Shown piece by piece: positions 1 to 5,594 of a stretch of DNA of 5,594 nucleotides. The notes beneath the pieces are model-generated. The model saw only the letters and a program-made list of their open reading frames with translations. It was not told where the DNA came from and searched no databases. Position 1 is the first letter of the stretch. Each line of letters opens with the position of its first letter. The position numbers and the translations under genes were made by a program. Source of the DNA: Bacteroidota bacterium (GTDB taxonomy: Bacteria; Bacteroidota; Bacteroidia; AKYH767-A; JABDAW01); assembly GCA_023251595.1 (NCBI GenBank), contig JAHEYM010000292.1:1-5594 (forward strand). The letters are read 5' to 3'.

Positions 1-1224
1 TGTGTGGGTTGGTCAACGTGCTATGCCGGCATGACCACTCAATATGCGATCGTTCACAAAATGACGGATAAGAAATTAATTACTGAACATGCTTATTCGG
101 GTTTATTTTTATATAATATGTTGAAGGCTTCTGAACCTTCTTGTAAAGGCGGAACTCGTCTTCCGATTGCAATGGAAAAACTTCATAAAACCGGCACATG
201 CTTAAATACGGAATTTGTACATAGCGACTGTTCTATATTGCCTCCTGATGATTTAAAAGAAGCTGCTAAAAAAAATGCTATTACAGATTATATGAGTTTG
301 TTTTCTACAACAGATTCGGCAAATGTCAGAATCAGAAAAACAAAAGAATGTCTTGCTGAAAATAAACCGGTCGTTGTCGGAATGAGCCTAATGTATAATT
401 TCCCAAATATAAAGAAAAGCGATCCCTACTGGCATCCTGAGCAGGGTGAGCCATATCCGATTATGGGTCATGCATTGTGTGTGATCGGTTATGATGATGG
501 GAAAGATGCTTTTGAAATCATGAATTCCTGGGGAACTGCCTGGGGTGATAGCGGTTTCTGTTATATCAAATATGCCGATTACGCGAAATATACAAGATAT
601 GGTTTTGAAATGTTTTTAAGTCCCGATAAAGCAGACACAACAAAATCTAAATTAGGTGGTGAATTTGTTTTTCAAACATTAAAAGATCGCAACACATTAA
701 GATTTGAACCTGTTTCACCGAAGCTTGTTGTTGGTGGTTATTATACGCTCGAAAAAAGAGATTGGAAAATAGGTGATCTGTTTCAACTCACGGCAAAAAA
801 TTCACATTCCGATGAATATGTATATGTATTCAGCATGGATTCTAAACGTGCTATACATATTCATTTTCCACGCACAGAAAATTTATCTGCCGATTACGAG
901 GGATTTAATGAAACTCCTCTTGTGCCGGTTGCCAATTCGGAAATTATCATTCCTTCTCCCGAAAGCGCACTGTCAATTGCTGCAGCAGGAACTGATTATC
1001 TATTTGTGCTCTTCTCAAAAACCAGAATTGATAATTTAAAAGATATTATTGCAAAAGTGAAAGTTGCTGATGATGCAACGATCTTCACGGAATTAAGAAA
1101 AGCAATCGGCACGAGACTTCCTGCACTGAAAGATGTTAAATACGGAAACGATAAGATGAATTTCTTTAGCAACGCTACACCCGATTCAATTGTACCATTG
1201 GTTTTAGCAGTTGAAAGCAAATGA
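1..1224 (+). CDS. Papain-like (C1A) cysteine peptidase with C-terminal DUF4384-like domain, 5' partial
   Basis: Probable cysteine endopeptidase; substrate unknown. The frame is open from base 1, so the N-terminus (any signal peptide, propeptide and the oxyanion Gln) lies outside the window. The GTG at base 4 is an internal Val codon, not a start. Counting TGT (1-3) as residue 1, the opening C-V-G-W-S-T-C-Y-A matches the active-site helix of bacterial C1 peptidases, making Cys1 the nucleophile. His157 in MGHALCVIGYDD and Asn175 in NSWGTAWGDSGF complete the triad with normal spacing and order. After the peptidase fold (to about residue 210), residues about 243-340 resemble DUF4384: a 'GDLFQL' strand, a 'YVYVFSMD' strand, a 'HFP' turn (289-290) and a closing 'DYLFVLFSK' strand. 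The gene ends with TGA 33 bases before the caspase gene and is probably co-transcribed with it. The peptidase call is strong. The DUF4384 call is by pattern only. Localisation cannot be judged without the N-terminus. Confidence 0.88.
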   Translation, partial: CVGWSTCYAGMTTQYAIVHKMTDKKLITEHAYSGLFLYNMLKASEPSCKGGTRLPIAMEKLHKTGTCLNTEFVHSDCSILPPDDLKEAAKKNAITDYMSLFSTTDSANVRIRKTKECLAENKPVVVGMSLMYNFPNIKKSDPYWHPEQGEPYPIMGHALCVIGYDDGKDAFEIMNSWGTAWGDSGFCYIKYADYAKYTRYGFEMFLSPDKADTTKSKLGGEFVFQTLKDRNTLRFEPVSPKLVVGGYYTLEKRDWKIGDLFQLTAKNSHSDEYVYVFSMDSKRAIHIHFPRTENLSADYEGFNETPLVPVANSEIIIPSPESALSIAAAGTDYLFVLFSKTRIDNLKDIIAKVKVADDATIFTELRKAIGTRLPALKDVKYGNDKMNFFSNATPDSIVPLVLAVESK

Positions 1225-1229
1225 AGGGA

Positions 1230-1257
1230 ATTAACAATTAATAATTAACAATTAATA
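1230..1257 (+). repeat. Tandem heptamer repeat ATTAACA/ATTAATA between the two peptidase genes
   Basis: Two perfect copies of a 14-base unit, ATTAACAATTAATA (1230-1243 and 1244-1257), which is itself two heptamers differing at one base. The array fills nearly all of the 33-base intergenic gap and ends exactly at the ATG of the caspase gene. The same heptamer recurs, in the same sense relative to transcription, at the junction near 4498-4517. Such AT-rich heptamer arrays occur between genes in several bacterial phyla. Copy number in this genome is not known. It leaves no room for a conventional ribosome binding site other than the A-rich stretch itself. Confidence 0.85.
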
Positions 1258-3489
1258 ATGAAAATTAGGTCTTTCTTTGTGCCTTTGTGCCTTCGTAGCC
1301 AAATATTTTTTTTGTTTATTGCATTCAGCTATAGTAATCAAAAAGTTTCCGCGCAAGATAAATTCCGTCTCACGCAAATAAAAAGTTTTCCATATACAAA
1401 ATCGGCTTGTCTTCAGGCAAGTCCCGATGGGTCCTATCTAGTCATCGAAAAACAAAATGCATTTCAGATATATAATCGCACTGCAACAGGTTTTGAGCCC
1501 GGTGAGGTAATTACCGGTTTCAATACAGATTTTAATTTTACGAATCATTTTTGTATTTCTCATGACGGAAATCTTCTCTCGGTTTTGTCCATCGATAATA
1601 CGATATGTGTTTTTAAACGAGACAAAGGTTCTTTTACAAAATTAATGACTATCACGGATTTTGAAGGTGCCGCACATCAGATGTCATTTTCCGCTGACAA
1701 TAAATATTTTTCTGCGAGTGAAGGAAAATGTATTATTTGGAAAATATCCGGAGATGAGTTCACGAAGATTGCAGAAATTGAAGCTGGTAGTGAATTTATG
1801 TTTAGTCCCGCAGATAAAGATATTGCGTATGCTGATGGGAAAATATATAAGTTTAATGACGAAAAACTTGCGCTTTTTCAAGATCTCGATAAAGATGCTT
1901 CGTGGACAGACAAAATGAATTTTTCACCTGATGGAAATTATTTCTGCAAAATAGCTGATCCGCATGGCAGAGCAAAAATAATTTTATGGAAGAAACAGAA
2001 AAATGGAACGTACATTCAAACATCCATAACCGACTACGACAATAAAGATTCAGATTTTCTTGAATTTTCGCCCGACGGTAAGTATATATCTGCGTACGAT
2101 GATCATTCTCCACCTGGCAGAAAACGCATTTTTATATACGAAATCGATTCTGACACGCTTGCTTTGAAAATCGCGCTGAGTGGCTATCAGGATAATATGG
2201 AAAGGTTTCAGTTTATCAGTGATGGTAAGTTTGCAGTCTCGGGGGGCTATCATGAATTAATTATTTTTCAGGTTGAAGGTGTGAAAGGAAATCATCTGTT
2301 CAAGTCTCAGCCATTCGTTGCAAATGTTGCACCGGTGAAAAAAGAACCTGAACCAATCGTGAAGGAAGATATTAAAACAAATCCACCTGCAGCAGCACCA
2401 ACAATTAATATTTTCTGGATTTCTCCTAACCCCGATGTGATGGATGACAAGCCGGTCGTAGTCGAAAAAAATACGCTCGATGTGCAGGTAAAAATTATTT
2501 CGAATAAGAAGGTTGGCAAAGAAGATATTCAAATATTTATCAATGGAAAAGAAATAAAACAAACGAAGTTCAACGAAGTAAGTCTGAGAGAATCTGCACA
2601 CGACCAACAGTTCGAATACACGTATGCCAATGTTATTCCTCTGGAAGAAACTCCTGATCATATTAACATGATTGAAGTTGTTGCTGATGGAAAGAAATGT
2701 TCGAAAGCAGTTAAAGTTTTATATTCTGCAACAAAACCCAATCTCCATATTCTTGCAATTGGCACTTCGCTCGATTTGCAATTCCCGCAAAAAGATGCCG
2801 CAGATTTTGCAACACTTTTCGAATCGCAAGGCGGAGTAGGGGATGATAAACTCTTTGGTACAGTGGATGTACGTAAGCTCATTGGTAAAGAAGCAACCAC
2901 AAATGCGATCAAAGAAGCGATCGAGCGTTACCGCTATGAATTTAATACCGGCGCCATAGGTCCACGCGATGTGATGTTGGTTTTTATTTCTTCTCACGGA
3001 TTTATTTATCAGGATAAATTCAGAATTCAGGGCGACGATTTCAAAGACATATATAAGGAAACCTATTCTGTAGCGTATGATGAAATTACATCTAGATTAA
3101 AAGAAGTTGCCTGCAAAAAACTAATTTTTCTTGATGCGTGTTTTAGTGGAGGTGCAAAAGCAAGTGTGTCGGATATTAACAATGCTATTCGTGATTTGAA
3201 TAACCAATCTCAAGGAGTTACAACATTTAGCAGTAGCAGCAATGAGGAATATTCTTATGAAGACGAGAAATGGCAGAACGGGGCTTTTACCTATTCCATA
3301 AAAGACGCGCTTGTTTCCGGGAAAGCCGATAAGAATAATAACGGAATTATTACGATCGGGGAATTGTATGAGTACGTTTCAATGTTGGTACCACAACTTG
3401 TTACGCAGGTGAAAGGAAAATCGCAACATCCGACAATGCCTGTAACAGATTTATTAAAAGATACGCCTGTTTTTGTAATTCATAAATAA
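1258..3489 (+). CDS. Exported WD40-like propeller / Ig-like / caspase-family (C14) peptidase
   Basis: Predicted secreted caspase-like cysteine peptidase of 743 residues; substrate unknown. Residues 1-32 form a signal peptide: basic start, hydrophobic IFFLFIAF core, probable cleavage VSA|QD. Seven PDG-type turns near residues 56, 102, 146, 184, 224, 272 and 321, spaced about 40-50 apart, indicate a seven-bladed WD40-like propeller (about 35-345). A linker rich in Pro, Lys and Glu follows (about 355-381), then an Ig-like beta domain (382-490). The C14 domain starts at NLHILAIG (495). It has catalytic His580 in VFISSHGF, Cys628 in LIFLDACFSGG, and the family's conserved 'GAFTYSI' region. Residues 691-702 fit a canonical EF-hand loop. 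The ATG at 1258 is the only in-frame ATG ahead of the signal peptide core, so the start is fairly secure, although repeat-like DNA supplies it and the next codons. It lies 33 bases after the C1A gene. It ends convergent to the WD40 gene, 25 bases away. Confidence 0.9.
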   Translation: MKIRSFFVPLCLRSQIFFLFIAFSYSNQKVSAQDKFRLTQIKSFPYTKSACLQASPDGSYLVIEKQNAFQIYNRTATGFEPGEVITGFNTDFNFTNHFCISHDGNLLSVLSIDNTICVFKRDKGSFTKLMTITDFEGAAHQMSFSADNKYFSASEGKCIIWKISGDEFTKIAEIEAGSEFMFSPADKDIAYADGKIYKFNDEKLALFQDLDKDASWTDKMNFSPDGNYFCKIADPHGRAKIILWKKQKNGTYIQTSITDYDNKDSDFLEFSPDGKYISAYDDHSPPGRKRIFIYEIDSDTLALKIALSGYQDNMERFQFISDGKFAVSGGYHELIIFQVEGVKGNHLFKSQPFVANVAPVKKEPEPIVKEDIKTNPPAAAPTINIFWISPNPDVMDDKPVVVEKNTLDVQVKIISNKKVGKEDIQIFINGKEIKQTKFNEVSLRESAHDQQFEYTYANVIPLEETPDHINMIEVVADGKKCSKAVKVLYSATKPNLHILAIGTSLDLQFPQKDAADFATLFESQGGVGDDKLFGTVDVRKLIGKEATTNAIKEAIERYRYEFNTGAIGPRDVMLVFISSHGFIYQDKFRIQGDDFKDIYKETYSVAYDEITSRLKEVACKKLIFLDACFSGGAKASVSDINNAIRDLNNQSQGVTTFSSSSNEEYSYEDEKWQNGAFTYSIKDALVSGKADKNNNGIITIGELYEYVSMLVPQLVTQVKGKSQHPTMPVTDLLKDTPVFVIHK
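1275..1300 (+). repeat. CTTTGTGC octamer repeat inside the caspase signal-peptide coding region
   Basis: Two exact CTTTGTGC copies (1275-1282, 1283-1290) and a degenerate third (CTTCGTAG, 1291-1298), followed by CC. This closely resembles a short interspersed repeat common in Bacteroidota and Cyanobacteria intergenic DNA (CTTTGTGCCTTTGTG type). That identification is from general knowledge, not from a search. Here it is read in frame and encodes roughly FFVPLCLRS, the basic region before the hydrophobic core of the signal peptide. Confidence 0.7.
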
Positions 3490-3514
3490 CACACCGACAA
3501 TCTCAGTGACCCAA

Positions 3515-4486
3515 TCAATTTCCCTCTCCCTCCAGCCTGCCAAAACGCAGTGCAGGCAAGGTGGGAGAGGGATCAAGGGTGAGGGCTTTCCAAACAATAA
3601 TACTCCGATAATCTCCACAGGAAATCAATAAATCCTGATATTCCATCAACAATAATTTGTTGACAGAATTCTTGTGCCCGTCAGATTTTTCTTTATCCAA
3701 TCGTTGAATTACTTCGAACGTATTTGCATCCCAGATCTTCAAAGTTTTATCACGACTTCCTGTCGCAAAATGTTTTGTATCGGGACTGAAAACAATACTA
3801 TATATTGAATAATTATGGCCGGGAACCGAATGAATCAATTTATAATCAGATTCAATTTCCCATACATTCAGATGTGCATCATGCGCGCCACTTAAAAGAT
3901 ATTTTCCATCGGGTGAAAATTTGACGGAATAAACTGAGCCCTCGTGCCCTGGAATTCTTCGAATTTCTTTTCCGCTCTCAAGATTAAAAATTCTGATACT
4001 CGCATCCCCGCATGCAATCGCAATCTGATCACCGGATGGATTAATATCCAATGCTCTCACTTTTTTATCGCACAATTTCACTGTTTCAACGAGCGCGAGA
4101 TTTTCCAATGACCAGGTTGAAAAATGGCCATCACCGGAAACAGAATAAAACCGGTTATGTTTTGCTGAATATTTAATATCGAAAATTGGCGCAATATCCC
4201 GAACCAGAAATTTAATCTCTTTACTTGCATCAAGATCAATCGCGTGAATGCCACCTTTCGATTCACCAATTAATAATAGATTCTGATCCCGAACATAATT
4301 CAATGCGTAAACAATTGCGGTAGCTTTAGCGATCACGCGGGGTTCAACAACATCATTCAAATCCCACTCTGTAACGAGCGTATCTGCTCCACCTGCATAA
4401 AAACGATTTGGTGAAGCACCTTCCGACAGCGCATAAATTGCCCCATCATGCCCTGTAAATAGCTTTTGTTTTTTAAAGGGGTCCAA
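3515..4486 (-). CDS. Seven-repeat WD40 beta-propeller protein, cytoplasmic, TTG start
   Basis: A scaffold-type protein of 323 residues; partner unknown. It consists almost wholly of seven WD repeats, each closing with a WD-like dipeptide: WDL (41), IDL (83), WSL (125), FNL (167), WEI (209), WDA (252) and WKA (299). GH dipeptides lie in the expected places (12, 180, 223, 270). Repeats 5 and 6 are the most canonical (VKFSPDGKYLLSG, IVFSPDTKHFATGS). Seven repeats suffice for a closed propeller. No signal peptide or membrane segment is visible, so it is probably cytosolic. No in-frame ATG precedes the first repeat: the frame opens after TAA at 4496-4498, and TTG at 4484-4486 is the best start. 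Residues 301-323 are encoded by a GC-rich palindromic repeat and are unlikely to belong to the fold. It lies 24 bases downstream of the radical SAM gene, probably in one operon. The fold is secure; the function is unknown. Confidence 0.88.
   Translation of the reverse strand: MDPFKKQKLFTGHDGAIYALSEGASPNRFYAGGADTLVTEWDLNDVVEPRVIAKATAIVYALNYVRDQNLLLIGESKGGIHAIDLDASKEIKFLVRDIAPIFDIKYSAKHNRFYSVSGDGHFSTWSLENLALVETVKLCDKKVRALDINPSGDQIAIACGDASIRIFNLESGKEIRRIPGHEGSVYSVKFSPDGKYLLSGAHDAHLNVWEIESDYKLIHSVPGHNYSIYSIVFSPDTKHFATGSRDKTLKIWDANTFEVIQRLDKEKSDGHKNSVNKLLLMEYQDLLISCGDYRSIIVWKALTLDPSPTLPALRFGRLEGEGN
3518..3586. repeat. GC-rich imperfect palindromic repeat overlapping the 3' end of the WD40 gene
   Basis: The arms pair as CCCTCTCCC (3522-3530) with GGGAGAGGG (3563-3571), a T-T mismatch, two more C-G pairs, a 1x2 internal loop, then GCCTGC (3535-3540) with GCAGGC (3552-3557) around an 11-base loop. 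The flank AAGGGTGAGGGC (3575-3586) extends the element. On the minus strand it reads GCCCTCACCCTTGATCCC..., a typical dispersed intergenic palindrome that produces 'LTLDPSP'-like tails when it runs into a gene. It lies at the point where the two convergent genes end and could fold in RNA from either strand. Neither side is followed by a run of T, so it is not a classical intrinsic terminator. Genomic copy number is not known. Confidence 0.75.
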
Positions 4487-4497
4487 TGAATCGGATT

Positions 4498-4517
4498 AAA
4501 TTGTTAATTGTTAATTG
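4498..4517 (-). repeat. Heptamer ATTAACA repeat at the radical SAM / WD40 gene junction
   Basis: On the minus strand this reads ATTAACA, ATTAACA and a degraded ATTTAAT; on the plus strand it appears as TTGTTAA twice (4501-4514). It is the same heptamer as the array at 1230-1257. The TAA stop of the radical SAM gene (4511-4513) lies inside it, and most of the 24-base intergenic gap is made of it. Confidence 0.75.
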
Positions 4518-5542
4518 GAATCCGCCCATACCTTTGTTCCTTCCGAACAATTTTTACATATATCTATTTCACTTCTTGAACGCAGAACGGATGCTCTGAA
4601 TAATTTATATTTTTCATTCTGCCAGATTGATGAGAATGATTCTTTTTGCAAATTGCCTAAGCGATGCTCAGCATCTTTATCGAAACAGCATGGAACGACG
4701 ATTCCGTCCCAGGTTACTACACAGGAATGCCATAGCTTCCAACAATGATGATCGAGATTGTTTTTAATTTTATAACTCCCATCGCTCATTTTTTTATATC
4801 GTGAATATTCTTCGATATCCGGAATAAGCGAATTTCCGTGTTCATAATCATATACTTGTGCAGTCTTCAATCCAACCTCATCAATTCCGATTTCTTTCGC
4901 TAGTTTTTTTACATCTTCAACCTGATGCTCGTTGGGCTTCACCACCAAAAATTGAAAAACCGTATGAGGAGTTTTTGATTTAAGTTCCTTTTTCCATTTA
5001 ACAATATTTTTTGCTCCCTCAATTACTTTCTCTAATTTTCCTCCTATACGATAAGATTCGTAAGTTTCCTGTGTCGTGCCATCGATTGAAATGATCAATC
5101 TGTCCAGACCTGATTCTATGGTCTTCTTCGCATTTACATCATTTAAATAATGTGCATTTGTAGAAGTTGCTGTATATATATTTTTTGAAGAAGCATATTT
5201 TACCATATCCAGAAAATCAGGATTTAAATAAGGTTCGCCCTGAAAATAAAATATAAGATATAGAATGTCTTTATGTATTTCATCGATCACCTTCAAAAAA
5301 AAATCTTTTTCCAACATTCCAGTATTTCGTGTGAACGAACGTAATCCGCTCGGACATTCAGGACATCTCAAATTACACGAAGTGGTTGGTTCAATGGCGA
5401 TTGAAATAGGCAATCCCCACTGTACTGCATTACGATTCCACTTAGAATAATAATAGGAACTCAACACTTTGGTAGCGTTCCATGCACGGCGGGCAGTGAG
5501 TTTTGAGAAAAAATTGAGGCCGTCGGTTAAATTTCTGTTCAA
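4511..5542 (-). CDS. Radical SAM protein with short SPASM-type C-terminal domain
   Basis: A radical SAM enzyme of 343 residues; substrate unknown. Cys56, Cys60 and Cys63 (CNLRCPEC, CX3CX2C) bind the catalytic 4Fe-4S cluster and SAM. QGEPYLNP (101-108) carries the GEP-type motif, and 'LIISIDG' (149-155) is a conserved barrel strand. The C-terminus has the SPASM signature: Cys267, then DG (279-280), VVPCC (Cys285, Cys286), and CKNC (Cys329, Cys332), with LGNLQ...SSIW between. Cys267-X12-Gly-X4-Cys285 plus Cys329-X2-Cys332 could hold one auxiliary cluster. The further CX5CX3C segment of full SPASM domains is absent, because the protein ends 11 residues after Cys332. No ATG is available upstream of the cluster motif: the frame opens after TAA at 5555-5557 and TTG at 5540-5542 is the likely start (GTG at residue 26 is an alternative). 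The downstream WD40 gene lies 24 bases away. No precursor peptide gene is visible, so peptide maturation is not supported over other roles. Confidence 0.9.
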   Translation of the reverse strand: MNRNLTDGLNFFSKLTARRAWNATKVLSSYYYSKWNRNAVQWGLPISIAIEPTTSCNLRCPECPSGLRSFTRNTGMLEKDFFLKVIDEIHKDILYLIFYFQGEPYLNPDFLDMVKYASSKNIYTATSTNAHYLNDVNAKKTIESGLDRLIISIDGTTQETYESYRIGGKLEKVIEGAKNIVKWKKELKSKTPHTVFQFLVVKPNEHQVEDVKKLAKEIGIDEVGLKTAQVYDYEHGNSLIPDIEEYSRYKKMSDGSYKIKNNLDHHCWKLWHSCVVTWDGIVVPCCFDKDAEHRLGNLQKESFSSIWQNEKYKLFRASVLRSRSEIDICKNCSEGTKVWADSN

Positions 5543-5594
5543 GAGTTTTGATTTTTATCTCTCTTTCGCTTTTCCACAAGATACAAAACAGCGA
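5543..5594 (-). other. Upstream region of the radical SAM gene, no clear promoter
   Basis: These 52 bases precede the radical SAM start on the minus strand and run off the window. They are purine-rich near the start (AAAGAGAG about 16-23 bases before TTG) but hold no convincing Shine-Dalgarno sequence. No Bacteroidota-type TTTG / TAnnTTTG promoter pair is complete here. The promoter may lie beyond the right edge. Confidence 0.4.

Noticed and set aside
773..1039. 88-codon open frame in another frame within the C1A gene
   Set aside because: Low-complexity hydrophobic content, no motif, fully inside a well-supported gene.
4..1224. GTG at base 4 as the start of the C1A peptidase
   Set aside because: The frame is open through base 1, and the preceding TGT encodes the catalytic Cys, so the gene is cut by the window edge.
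1230..1300. CRISPR-like array
   Set aside because: The units are 7 or 8 bases, directly tandem, without spacers.
2257..2661. 134-codon open frame antisense to the caspase gene
   Set aside because: Its product is rich in Phe, Arg, Cys and Trp with no recognisable domain, and it mirrors the linker and Ig-like coding region. It looks like a shadow of the real gene.
1..3489. Established anti-phage caspase defence system
   Set aside because: The caspase has a signal peptide and no nucleotide-sensing, gasdermin, STAND or reverse-transcriptase partner is present, so a defence role is not supported by this window.
3522..3571. Bidirectional intrinsic terminator
   Set aside because: The stem is plausible, but no T-run follows on either strand and the element lies inside the WD40 reading frame. 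A palindromic dispersed repeat explains it better.
4515..4748. 77-codon plus-strand frame opposite the radical SAM C-terminus
   Set aside because: It is the complement of the conserved SPASM Cys region and has no features of its own.
5555..5594. Bacteroidota-type promoter before the radical SAM gene (TTTTG...TATCTTG)
   Set aside because: The two elements are almost adjacent, not about 20 bases apart, and the -7 box does not match TAnnTTTG.

Overview
The window looks like part of a Bacteroidota chromosome or a metagenome contig of that phylum. The signs are an AT-rich base composition, no recognisable Shine-Dalgarno sequences, a secreted protein whose signal peptide seems to end in ...SAQ, and short dispersed-type repeats at the gene junctions. 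The phylum is an inference from style, not from a marker gene.

Layout. Two genes run rightwards. The first (1-1224) is cut by the left edge exactly at its presumed catalytic cysteine. It is a papain-like (C1A) cysteine peptidase with a C-terminal DUF4384-like domain. Thirty-three bases later comes a large exported protein (1258-3489) built as signal peptide, seven-bladed WD40-like propeller, Pro/Glu/Lys-rich linker, Ig-like domain and caspase-like (C14) peptidase. Two genes run leftwards: a radical SAM protein with a short SPASM-type C-terminus (4511-5542), then 24 bases downstream a seven-repeat WD40 protein without a signal peptide (3515-4486). The two pairs converge at about 3490-3514. There are no long gene-free stretches.

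How they may work together. The rightward pair joins two unrelated cysteine-peptidase folds (C1A and C14) in one likely transcription unit. DUF4384 is more often met fused to caspase-like domains, so the pair looks like a split or rearranged version of a familiar domain set. A proteolytic relay outside the cytoplasm, with the propeller as scaffold or sensor, is a reasonable hypothesis but not demonstrated. The leftward pair has no evident substrate or precursor peptide, and its link to the peptidases is only proximity.

The most distinctive non-coding signal is that every gene junction is occupied by repeat-like DNA that trespasses into coding sequence. A heptamer array (ATTAACA/ATTAATA) abuts the caspase start codon, and a relative of it supplies the stop codon of the radical SAM gene. 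An 8-mer array (CTTTGTGC) encodes part of the caspase signal peptide. A GC-rich imperfect palindrome encodes the last 23 residues of the WD40 protein. Both leftward genes also lack an ATG start and appear to begin with TTG.
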